Shown here: positions 1-8,633 of the stretch, in pieces
Numbering within the stretch: position 1 is the stretch's first letter
Layout: each line of letters begins with the position of its first letter
From: Acanthamoeba lenticulata
Lineage: Eukaryota; Discosea; Longamoebia; Acanthamoebidae
Reading direction: 5' to 3'
DNA length: 24,184 nt
NCBI GenBank assembly: GCA_002179805.1
Contig: NAVB01002072.1
Coordinates: forward strand, 1 to 24,184
Made by a program: the position numbers and the translations under genes
The notes under the pieces: model-generated
Seen by the model: only the letters and a program-made list of their open reading frames with translations
What the model was told of the DNA's origin: nothing
Databases searched by the model: none

Positions 1-1
1 C

Positions 2-1576
2 CCGTGGCCGGCCTCGCCCGCGGCCCAGAAGAAGAAGATCAAGCGCTCGGCCTCGGAGCGCGGCTTCCTCGTCCGTCCCCCCCCCCCACCGCACGACACG
101 ACACGCGCGCGCGCGCTGACACGTGCGAACACACACGCGCGCAGGGCGGGCGCGGGTCGGGGATGGCCAAGATCGAGGTGAGCAAGATCTCGGACCTGGT
201 GCAGCTCCTGAAGGACCCCAAGGAGGGCCTCGTCCGCCGCACCCGCAAGTTCCGCAAACACGAGTACAAGAAGGCCTTTGTCGGTTCGTCTCCTCTCTTC
301 CCTTCTTCTTCTTCTTCTTCTTCTTCATGAAGAGGACGATGCTGACGTCATCATCCTCATGATCATGATGATGAAGGGGCCGAGGCGGTGGAGTGGATGG
401 TCACGCGCCTCCGAATCAACACGCGGCGGGCCGCCGTCCACCTCGGCGAGACCCTCATGCACCGGTCCGGCAGTCTCCCCCCCCTCGCGTGTGTGCGGTG
501 CGTGTGTGTCATTTGAACTCACGCGCGTGTGTGCGGTGCGTGTGTGCGGCAGAGGGATCCTCGAGCATGTGAGCCACTCGGAGCCGTTTCTGGACTCCAA
601 GACCTCGTATTACCGCTTCCGCTCGGAGAAGACGCGACAAATCAACGTCTGGTACCCCGACGAGAAGGTATTTGTCCCCCCCCCGCGTGTGCTCGCCACA
701 CGACACGACACGCACGCTAACACACACGCACACACGCGCGCAGATCACGTACCTGATCGACATGATGCGCCTCAATTTGGCCTTCAAGACGCGCACGTGG
801 CGACTCACGAAATACAAAAAGACCTTTAAAGGCACTTTTTCTACCCCCCAATGCCGCGCGTGTGTCGTGTCGTGTCGTGTCGTGTCGTGTCGTGTCGTGT
901 CGTGTCGTGTCGTGTCGTGTCGTGTCGTGTCGTGTCTCGTGCGCGTCTGATGGCGTCGGCGGCACGCGCAGGATGCGACTTGGTCGATTGGCTGACAAAA
1001 CACCTGAAACTGTCCCGCGAGGACGCCGTAGCCTTTGGAGAGGTCCTCCTCTTCCTTCTCGTTCAACTTCATTTTCATCCTCTTCTTCTTCATCATCATC
1101 TTCATGAAGAAGTCGAAGCTGACGACGACGACGACGGTGGTGGTGATGGTGATGGTGGTGATGGGGTGCAGGAGATGATGCGACGATCGATATTCCATCA
1201 CGTGACCTTCTCCGAGCCCTTCGACGACGCGCCCAACCTGTACCGCTTCTACCAGGTTCGTGTCGCGCGCGTGTGTCGTGTCATCGTGCGCGTGTGTCGT
1301 GCGGCGCGTGTGTCGTGTGTGTGTGCGATGGACTCACCACGTGTTGGGCACGCGCGCGTGTGCGCGAAGGACGAGAAAAAGTACCGGAGCGCGTCGACGC
1401 GGGCCAAGCTGCGGCAGTCGACGCTGTCGGCCGACCGCATGCGGGCCTCGGCGGGCTCGTCGACCGACCTGCGCGCCGTCAACAAGGTCTCCTCGGGCCG
1501 CGACATGCGCGAGCGCTACCGCGACGACCGGTCCGCGGCCACCGAAGAAGAAGACGAGGAGGGCCACCACGTGTGA
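2..1576 (+). CDS. Tandem DEP-domain protein (5' end outside the window)
   Basis: Eight exons join in one frame: 2-70, 145-283, 377-464, 553-667, 744-831, 972-1042, 1172-1255 and 1370-1576, giving 286 visible residues and a TGA stop. The spliced protein has two DEP domains. The first, around visible residues 60-124, carries AEAVEWMVTRL and YYRFRSEKT. The second, around 145-215, carries GCDLVDWLTKHL and ends NLYRFYQ. DEP domains are helical modules that bring signalling proteins to membranes or to GPCR and G-protein partners. The tail is basic and Ser/Arg-rich and ends in an acidic EEEDEE stretch. Intron 832-971 has a GC donor and holds a CGTGT repeat. The residues before ATG 163 read in frame through a clean intron, so the protein probably starts upstream of the window, but ATG 163 with a 5'-UTR intron cannot be excluded. 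No catalytic domain is visible, so the larger architecture is unknown. Confidence 0.8.
866..935 (+). repeat. Perfect CGTGT pentanucleotide tandem repeat (14 copies) inside an intron
   Basis: Fourteen uninterrupted copies of CGTGT fill half of the 140-bp intron between the two halves of the second DEP domain. Shorter variants (CGCGTGTGT) flank both sides. The same unit, on the opposite strand, occurs at 10151-10195 in an intron of the mitochondrial processing peptidase gene, so it is a recurring intronic microsatellite in this genome. Confidence 0.95.
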
Positions 1577-1638
1577 GCGCGTTGGCCGTCCGCTGTTGTT
1601 GGTGTTGCCGTTTCAAATGTAAACTCTGAATAATCATC

Positions 1639-2265
1639 ATGGCCCAGAGCAAGGGACAAGAGCCTGTTGTTGTGACCTTGGCCATTTAGCTGACCACAAG
1701 GCCAGCCAAACAGAGCAGGTGGGAAGGGCGGCCAACACAACAAGTAAAATTGGCCCCATCACGGCATGATGTGCTTGCGCAAGGTGGGCGAGCTCAATCG
1801 ATTACCTCTCTAATGTCAACACTACTACCGTGCTCCACGGCACAACCATTGCGGCGCTGATCAGTATCACGGAACAAAACTTTCTCATCAAGGGCAACAT
1901 CGCTTGTGAACAGTGTCACGAGACAGACTCTGGCCTGGTTCGGGATTGGTTTGGCCTCAGCTGGCGTGACGGTTCCCTCCCCCGAGTCGATTGGAGCCTG
2001 GCTGGCCCAACAGCCCCGCAACGGTCTGGTGCGGCAGGCTCTTCAGAACCGCTACGAGTGTGTGATGCTCGAGTTCCCGCTCAAGCAACTGCTCCAACAA
2101 GTCAAGATCAGGTTTGTTGATCACCAAGGCGAGACAGCCTGCCACCGCAGGAACAGAGGGGGGGGGGGCGCTGCGACTGCCTTTGGGCCAAAGCGTTGAC
2201 GGCTGACGAAGCACGCGAGGGCTTCTACCGCTACGTCCGTTTCTATTCTATGGCAAGGCGGGTTA
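1639..2265 (+). other. Possible uncharacterised gene or gene remnant, exon structure unresolved
   Basis: This stretch between the DEP gene and the convergent histidine kinase has protein-like pieces that I cannot join. A stretch at 1865-2111 encodes TLAWFGIGLASAGVTVP followed by a helical segment ending FPLKQLLQQVKI, and it stops at a good donor (AG then GTTTGT). After a plausible acceptor near 2150, the frame meets a run of eleven G residues (2158-2168). Beyond that run a different frame reads LTADEAREGFYRYVRFYS. An ATG at 1639 (MAQSKGQEPVVV) could be the first exon. I recognise no family. It may be a real small gene whose frame is hidden by a homopolymer error, or a decayed copy. Its 3' end would abut or overlap the kinase's 3' end on the other strand. 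Confidence 0.25.
2158..2168 (+). repeat. Poly-G homopolymer, 11 bases
   Basis: Eleven consecutive G residues lie between two protein-like segments that read in different frames. This is the most likely place for a length error or a slippage mutation in the region. Confidence 0.85.
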
Positions 2266-5200
2266 TCAAAATTTTGGGAGAGACGAGGATGGAGAGCAAG
2301 AGGAGGACGAGCAAGAGGAGGAGGAAGAGGAGGACGAGGATGGGGGTCGACTCTGGCGGATGACCTCCTCGAGGGCGCGCCGGAGCGTCTCCTTCTTGAG
2401 CGGCTTGGTGAGGAAGCGGTCCATGCCCTTCTCCAGGCACTGCGTCTGGTAGTCGTACGTCGCCGACGCCGTCAGCGCGATGATCGGCACTCGTCGTCGT
2501 CGCCGCCGGTGGCTGCCGCTACCATCCACCACTTGACCATCCTCATCTTCCTCGTCTTCATCATCCTCAACTTGGTTGGCCACGAACGCGCCGCCAGTCC
2601 GGCGGGGCGCCATCACCACGAGCGGGAGCGACGGCCGCCGGAGGCGCAGTCGCAGCTGTGCCGCCTCGTTGGCCTCGCCGCCGCTGACGGCGGCCGCCGT
2701 CGGCGTGACGACCTCCGTCTCGTCGCTCCGATGGAGCATCGCCGCGCCGCCGCCGCCGGCGGCCTGTCGCGGCGGCCGATGGTTGGCCTGGTCCTGGCCA
2801 TGGCCGTTGTCGTAGACATGTCCGTGACCATGGCCGTGGCCGGCGGCGTCGGGCCGGCGGGCCGTTGGCTCCGGGCCGCGCCCACAACCGCGGGCGCGGC
2901 GGCGCTGGCGCTCGATGTCGCGGATGCGGGCGGTGGCCTGGAAGCCGTCCATGACGGGCATCTGCACGTCCATCAGGATCGCGTCAAAGCCGCCGCCGCC
3001 GGCCGCCGCCTCCTTCTCAAAGAGGTCGACGCCCTCGGCGCCGTCGCTGGCCACGCGGACGCGGCAGCCGAAGGAGGCCAGCATCTTGGTGGCCACCTTC
3101 TGGTTGACCGAGTTGTCCTCCACCACGAGCACCCGCGCGCCCTCGAGCACGTTCGCCGCCTCGGCCTCGGACTGGGCCTTGTTGCTGCCGCTGCTGGTCG
3201 TGACGTCAGCAGGACCATGCTTCTTGTCGACGTCGACAACATCGTCGTCGCTATCGTCCTCGAGGGCGGGGAGGGCGGCGATGACGGGCAGCTGCACGTT
3301 GAAGTAAAACTGCGTCCCACGGCCCACCTCGCTCTCGAACCAGATGTCCCCGTCCATCGCCTGCTCGTCCGTCCGTGTGTGTGTGAGACACAAGGGCTCG
3401 ACAACAACAAGGACAAGAGGATGAGGGACCTCGCAGAGCTTCTTGCTGATGGCGAGGCCGAGGCCGGACCCGCCGTACTTGCGCCCCACGCTCGCGTCCA
3501 CCTGCGAGAAGCTCTGCTCGTGCGTGTAAAAGCGAGAGAAAGAAGAGAAGAGAAGAAGAAGAAGAAGGTGAGCCCGGTGCCCCGCGGGAGGAGATGGGAG
3601 AGGAGGAGAGGCCTCGCGAACCGCAAACATGTGCTTGTGGCAATGGGCCGGGATCCCGATGCCCGTGTCCTCCACCCGCACTGTCCAGAGCACACACACA
3701 CGCACACACACACGTCTCAGGCGCGCACGCCAGAGGAGACGCACACACGCACGCGCGCGGGCGAGGGCAGGCGCGTACCGTGGATGAGCTCCGGGTCGCA
3801 GGACTCGTTGACGACAGAGATCGTCACGGACCCGCCCGGCGGCGTGAACTTGACCGCGTTGCTGCGCTCGTCCAGTCAGACGACGAAGAACATGATGATG
3901 ATGATGATAAAGATGATGATGATGAGGATGAAGATGAGGATGAAAAGGAAGAGGATGATGGACAGACCTGAGGAGGTTGATGAGGATTTGGCGGAAGCGG
4001 AGCGGGTCGCCGACGTGGAACGGGTGGGCCACTTGGAAGCGCTCCAGGGCGATGCGGACGCCCTTGGCCTGGGCCAGGATGACGTGGATGTTGAAGGCCT
4101 TCTCCACCTCCTCCACCACGTTGAACGGGATGCACTCGAGCTCCAGCTGGCTGTTGTTGTTGTTGTCGTTGTTGTTGTTGACGTCGTGAGAACGCGCGCA
4201 CCGCACACACGCACCGCACACACGCGCGCGTACTTGGTTTCGATGCGGGCAAAGTCGAGGATGTCGTCGACGAGGCTCATCATGTGCTCGGCGCAGTCGC
4301 TCACGATCTTGGCCGACTCCCGCGCGCCCACGCTCAGCGGCATCTCCAGCAGGTCCTTCACCATCGCTATGTGCCGCCAAATAAATAAATGAATAAATAA
4401 ATACTTTACATAACTCGGCCGAAATAATTGTAAAATAATAAATAAATAATAAATAAATAATAACAAATTTTGTTTCGAGTTGTACCGATGATGCCGTGCA
4501 TGGGCGTCCGCAGCTCTGCTCGTGGCCACGAGAAGTCGAGTCAGAGATCTTGAAGACAACAAAGATGAACGAAGATGAAAAAGATGAAGTGGCGTGGGAA
4601 GGAGGAGGCACCGTGGGACATGTTGGCCAGAAAGATGGTCTTGGCCTCAGTGGCCTGGCGCAGCGACTGATTGGTGCGGTCCTTCTCCAGGAGCGCCTCC
4701 TTGACGCGCTTCAGCGCAAGCAGACGGTTCTGCTCGTAGATGTAGGCCAGCCCGCTCAGGAAGCTCAGCGCCAGCAGCTTGCTCGCCAGTAGGCCTGGTG
4801 ATGAGTGAAGCACCTTCTGGTTACGGCCAGCTTCTTCATCTTCATCAAGGGCAAGAGCGCACCTGCTGGGCCTGCTGAGATGTGGTTGGCTTCGAGGACG
4901 GGCGAGTTGTAGGTGTGGCAGCTGGCCGGGACGAATACATGGCCGTTGGGCTCATCGATCCGCACGCACGACGTGGCGTAGTAGACGCCCACAGAACCAG
5001 CTGAAGACAATTGAATCAATTTTACAAAGTCATGGGGGAAGAGATGATGAAGAGATGAAGGTGGTACTTTCGCCGTAGAAGTAGAGGAACAAGATGTCCA
5101 AGAGACTGACGGCTGAAATGATGCCGCCGCCCTGCAAGCCGAGCATGAAGAAGGCAAAGACAGACGGGATGAACAACCAGTCCGACGTGAACGATCGCAG

Positions 5201-5761
5201 GCCGAGGCCGCTCGCAGTGCTCTGCAGCGTGGATGGAGCATGAATAGGTGTGGAGAAGAGAGTGAAACAACAACGCAGTGCGAGTACCCGATAGAGGATG
5301 GCAAAATTCATGTAGGCGATGAGAGCGTAAGTGGCCCAGACGAGATTGTGGGAGAGACGAAGATAGGCAAGGATGGCGACATAGAAGATGAGCGACCCAC
5401 ACAAGGATACGCATTCAAAGGTGAAGGCTTGGCCGTCGTGCATCAGGAAGACGATGAGCACGACTGCTGAGAACAGTAGGCCCACCGTGAGATTGCCAAA
5501 GAGCTTAGCTCGACGACGATCCTCAGACGGTCCATGAAGTAGTTCCTTCGGTAGGAACAAAGCTGCGAAGTGCGAGTACCACTTGAACAGATACTGCGGG
5601 TAGCCGAAAATGCAAATCTCGCCCTCATTTTCTGTCTCCAACGAATCCAACTTGGGTGATGCGGGTGGCGGAGACGACATTGAGTTGCGTCTCGATGGGA
5701 CCCTCGATGGAACCGGGCTCGACGGCCTTAGAGCGGCCGAAGGGGGTTGCCGCGCATCCAT
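2266..5761 (-). CDS. Membrane-bound hybrid sensor histidine kinase with split receiver domain
   Basis: Eleven exons (complement): 5761-5288, 5221-5068, 5000-4863, 4794-4612, 4515-4486, 4366-4234, 4150-3968, 3861-3779, 3680-3622, 3513-3430 and 3360-2266, encoding 871 residues. Residues from about 70 to 250 hold several hydrophobic spans, consistent with a multi-pass sensor. A coiled linker leads to the H-box SHELRTPMHG with His316 as phospho-acceptor. The ATP-binding domain is complete: N-box NLLSNAVKFT (Asn433), G1 DTGIGIP (464 onward) and G2 GGSGLGLA (493 onward). The C-terminal receiver has VLVVEDN, phospho-acceptor Asp638 in ILMDVQMPVMDG, then about 140 low-complexity residues before VPIIALTA (798 onward) and the conserved TKP lysine. 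A typical receiver is about 120 residues; this one spans about 260. All catalytic residues are present, so it should autophosphorylate and pass phosphate on, presumably through a separate HPt protein. The start is the ATG at 5761, the first in frame. Confidence 0.88.
4486..4515 (-). other. 30-nt in-frame micro-exon encoding the H-box of the histidine kinase
   Basis: The exon encodes the residues directly following the phospho-acceptor His316 (ELRTPMHGII). It sits between introns 4611-4516 and 4485-4367 (96 and 119 bp) and is flanked by phase-1 junctions on both sides. Skipping it would therefore keep the reading frame while deleting the H-box helix start. Confidence 0.75.
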
Positions 5762-6605
5762 CAATCAAAATGGCAATCGGTGTTGAGGAATCGAAATAGC
5801 CTCTCACTTAAGGTGTGGACAAGAACTAGGACAAGCCAGTTCACCCACTGCCGCACGAGCCTCGTCCTGCCTGGAGGCGAGGTCGCATCCTCCGCGCGAG
5901 ACCGGAGCCCCGCTTCCGTTACACTTCCTCCAAAAGGTAGTGAGGCGACGAGCTCGCCGCCAGCTCACTGATAGGCCGACAACAGGAAGAGGGCAAGCCA
6001 TCTTCGTCAGGAAAACGGGTACAACCACTCATTCTGCCAACAAGACAGACTGGGATCATCCTCTCGCGTGAGTCAACAATGACGAACTGGTGCAGCTCTT
6101 TTGTGTTGGTGCAGCAACAAGGAGGAAGAAGAAAGGGGTCCACCTCGACTAACCCCCGGCCTGGACCCAACACAACGCAACTCGGTTACGTCTCCGGGGT
6201 GCTGTCCTCCATTAAGAAGAAGAGGCAATTAGGCCCCACTTGGCATTGAGAGCTGGTACTCAAGCTGGGTGCGCAGCTCGTAGCCGACGAGGAGACGCGC
6301 CACACGAGGAGGGAGAGCCGAGCGAGAAAGAGTTGGTGAATTCGTGGGGAGTTGTCCAGCCGCGGGCTCCTGCTGCCGGCTTGGCTGACCGCGCCCAGCG
6401 GAAATTTCACACAGTTTGGTAGCGCAATGTGGGCGAACTGCTGCGGCGAAGGTGACGGCTCGGGCGGGCGGCCATCATACCCTTCACTATATATATGGTG
6501 AGGCTGGCCAGTCCTTCCCTTCATTCATTCATCCTTTTCATTCGTATCCTCCGTCCTCCATCGACCACCGCGTCCTTCTTGCTCACCAAACCTCTACACA
6601 CACAT
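5762..6605. promoter_or_regulatory. Divergent intergenic region between the histidine kinase and the PH-domain gene
   Basis: These 844 bp separate two start codons on opposite strands and must hold both promoters. I see no convincing coding exon: open frames here are short and lack splice or family support. The PH-gene side has a TATA-like element (6488-6496) and a T/C-rich leader from about 6520 to 6605. Confidence 0.6.
6488..6496 (+). promoter_or_regulatory. TATA-like element upstream of the PH-domain gene
   Basis: TATATATAT lies 110 bp before the ATG at 6606 in otherwise GC-rich sequence. It is followed by a pyrimidine-rich stretch that would form the 5' UTR. It is the clearest TATA-like box outside an intron in the window. 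Confidence 0.5.
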
Positions 6606-7762
6606 ATGGTACGTAGAAGAAGCTGCATGTAGCCGCTTTGACTGAAGAGCCGCCCAACTCATGAGAAGAGAACGACTTGTGGTGTGCAGTCGCTCAAGGG
6701 TCCCGACTTCCACACCTACGGTCGCAAGAGCGATTGGGCCGCTGACGAGAAGGGAACCTCCTCCCTGGGCTCCTTCATGGACGAGAACCTCACCAGCGAT
6801 AGCTGGATCGAGAACAACGACGGCGACAACTTTGTCAAGGGCGGCTTCATCTACGAGAGGGGCTTCTGGGGCCGTAAGGTCCGCCGCCTCGTCCTCACCG
6901 AGAAGAGCCTCCGCATTCTGGTACTCGCCCGCTACATCGTGTTGCACCGTTGTCGGCACCAATTTGCTGGAAAATTCGCCCAAAAACTCACGTTTCAATT
7001 TAAATATTTGCCTACAACAGCACAAGAGGACGGGCATCGTCAAGAACTACTACAGCCTCTACTCGGTCCACAATGTGGAGGCTCAGCGGTGCACGCACAT
7101 CTTTGTCGTAACCTTGTATACTTGTACGTCTTGTCTTCATACCGAGCCTCTTGTGTAGCGCCATTCTCTTACTCTTTCTTCTCTACATAGCCAAGGGAAA
7201 GATGAAGCGCCTGTATTTTGAGCCCTCGAGCGCCGAGGAGCGCAAGGAGTGGATGAAGGCCATCCAGTACGCTCTTCTTCTACTTTTTTTGTCATGTAGA
7301 ATGAGTTGTTCTGACCTGGTGCGCCTCTTTCCTCTCTGCAGGGTCTGCGTGGCGTTCGTAAAGTCAGCCAGGCAGGAGCGCGAGACCTCGCGCTACGGCA
7401 CGGCGGCGACCACCAAGCGCTCGTCCTCGGCCGCCTCGCTGAGCGTCCTCCAGTCGGGCGGCAGCGGCAACTGGGAGTCGGTCTCGGACCGGCCCGAGCT
7501 GGACGGCCGTCGGCCCGTTCTGTCCAAGTCGCGCACGGCCGCCGAGCTGGGCGGCTTCGGCACCACCTCGCGCATGCGCAGCGCGACGGCGCCCAGCGGC
7601 GGCCGTGCGCGCCTCGAGGAGGCCTCCTTTGCCGACGAGGACGAGCAAGGCTACAACCCGTTCCCGTCGGTCGAGCAGTGGGACCTCGAGGAGCCCGAGA
7701 CCATGGGCCGGATGGGCATCTCCTCGAGCAAGAGCGCCTTCAGCCGACACCAGGTGGTGTAA
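6606..7762 (+). CDS. PH-domain protein with low-complexity C-terminus
   Basis: Five exons: 6606-6608, 6690-6920, 7021-7123, 7191-7266 and 7342-7762, giving 277 residues and a TAA stop. The first coding exon is only the ATG, followed at once by GTACGT. Residues about 50-137 form a pleckstrin homology domain: it opens KGGFIYERGFWGRKVRRLVL and closes with EERKEWMKAIQ, where the invariant helix tryptophan is visible. The junction 7123/7191 was placed at the GTACGT donor because it gives the continuous strand FVVTLYTSKGKMKRLYF. PH domains bind phosphoinositides or protein partners at membranes. The remaining 140 residues are Ser/Ala/Gly-rich with basic patches and no recognised domain, and end SRHQVV. 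No enzyme domain is present, so it is probably an adaptor. Confidence 0.82.
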
Positions 7763-7943
7763 CAGAGACAACTTCTTGTTCATCATGATGATGATGCATC
7801 ATCGTCAGGGCGGAGGGCCGGTCCAGAGGAACCGGCAGGAGGAAATGTGTACATACGAACAACAACAACTCAACTCGAGATGGTGTGGCGATAGCAGCGA
7901 GGAAGCAGTCACAACACCATCATTAGCCAACAGCTACAACTTC

Positions 7944-7949
7944 AATAAA
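7944..7949 (+). terminator. Polyadenylation signal of the PH-domain gene
   Basis: AATAAA lies 182 bp after the TAA stop, at the edge of a sharply AT-rich stretch (7940-8056) that separates this gene from the convergent small membrane protein gene. Confidence 0.5.
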
Positions 7950-8074
7950 TTAATACACCAAAGGCGTGTTTGTTTACACAAAATAAATTGTTCGAATTTT
8001 AATGTTTTTTTTACTGTTTTTTAGAATATAAATAATATATAAATGTTTTTAACTTTGGAGAGAAGAAGGACCCG

Positions 8075-8380
8075 CTAGAGCGCCTTTACGGCCTTCTTCG
8101 CGCACGTCCCCACCAGGCAGACACCTGCAACCACCCGAGACACCGCGCAAGCAAGTAAGTCAGTGACGAACGCGTAGAAGGCGGTTGGGGGCGTGTAGAG
8201 ACAAGAAGGAAAGACAACGACACCTTTCATGAGGAGCTCGCATATTTCAGAACAGGGCTTGATGCAGGGCTCGAAGAGGGAGCAGAAGACGTAGATTGTG
8301 CCGCAGAAGCACGATATGGGAATGCAGATGAGGGCCACCAAGATCCACACAATAAACATAATCAGGCCGGAGAGACTCAT
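8075..8380 (-). CDS. Small Cys-rich membrane protein, function unknown
   Basis: One uninterrupted frame of 101 residues starts MSLSGLIMFIVWILVALICI and ends AKKAVKAL. It is dominated by two or three hydrophobic spans with nine Cys residues, including CFCGTIYVFC and CIKPCSEIC. This suggests a small integral membrane protein, perhaps palmitoylated. I recognise no family. The stretch 8223-8125 has the marks of an intron: a G/GTGTCG donor, a CTGAC branch-like motif and a TTGCAG acceptor. It is exactly 99 nt long without a stop, so the spliced form (68 residues) would keep the same C-terminus and lose a hydrophobic segment. Which form is made cannot be told from sequence. It lies between convergent and tandem neighbours with no sign of shared function. 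Confidence 0.6.
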   Translation of the reverse strand: MSLSGLIMFIVWILVALICIPISCFCGTIYVFCSLFEPCIKPCSEICELLMKGVVVFPSCLYTPPTAFYAFVTDLLACAVSRVVAGVCLVGTCAKKAVKAL

Positions 8381-8633
8381 CTTCTACAAAAAAATCTTCT
8401 TCTTTGTCGTCCTTCTTCGACCCTCTTCCCCTCTTTCCAGTGTTGCGTTGTTGTTCTTTGTCTTTCTCGACGGGCAAGTGTTTGTTGCCCCATTCCCCGG
8501 TTGTGGGTCAATAATAACGAACTACCTCCGCGCCAATTGGCAAGCTCGGACAAATGTGCCGTTTACAATGACTGTGTGTCTACATGAACGAGATGTTGTT
8601 CCTTCTTCGAGTGTGCGACCACGCCCACACCAC

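Noticed and set aside
866..935. CRISPR-like array
   Set aside because: The unit is 5 bp with no spacers, and the locus is an intron of a eukaryotic gene.
2509..4392. A 627-codon open frame on the + strand across the histidine kinase locus
   Set aside because: It is the antisense reading of kinase exons and introns; its frame stays open only because of GC-rich codon bias. The minus strand gives all kinase and receiver motifs with consistent splice phases.
2266..4611. Reading the kinase C-terminal half as one 781-codon exon
   Set aside because: The open frame runs through clear introns (AT-rich 4485-4367, CA-repeat 4233-4151 and others) and would lose the N-box and parts of the H-box. Splicing restores every motif in frame.
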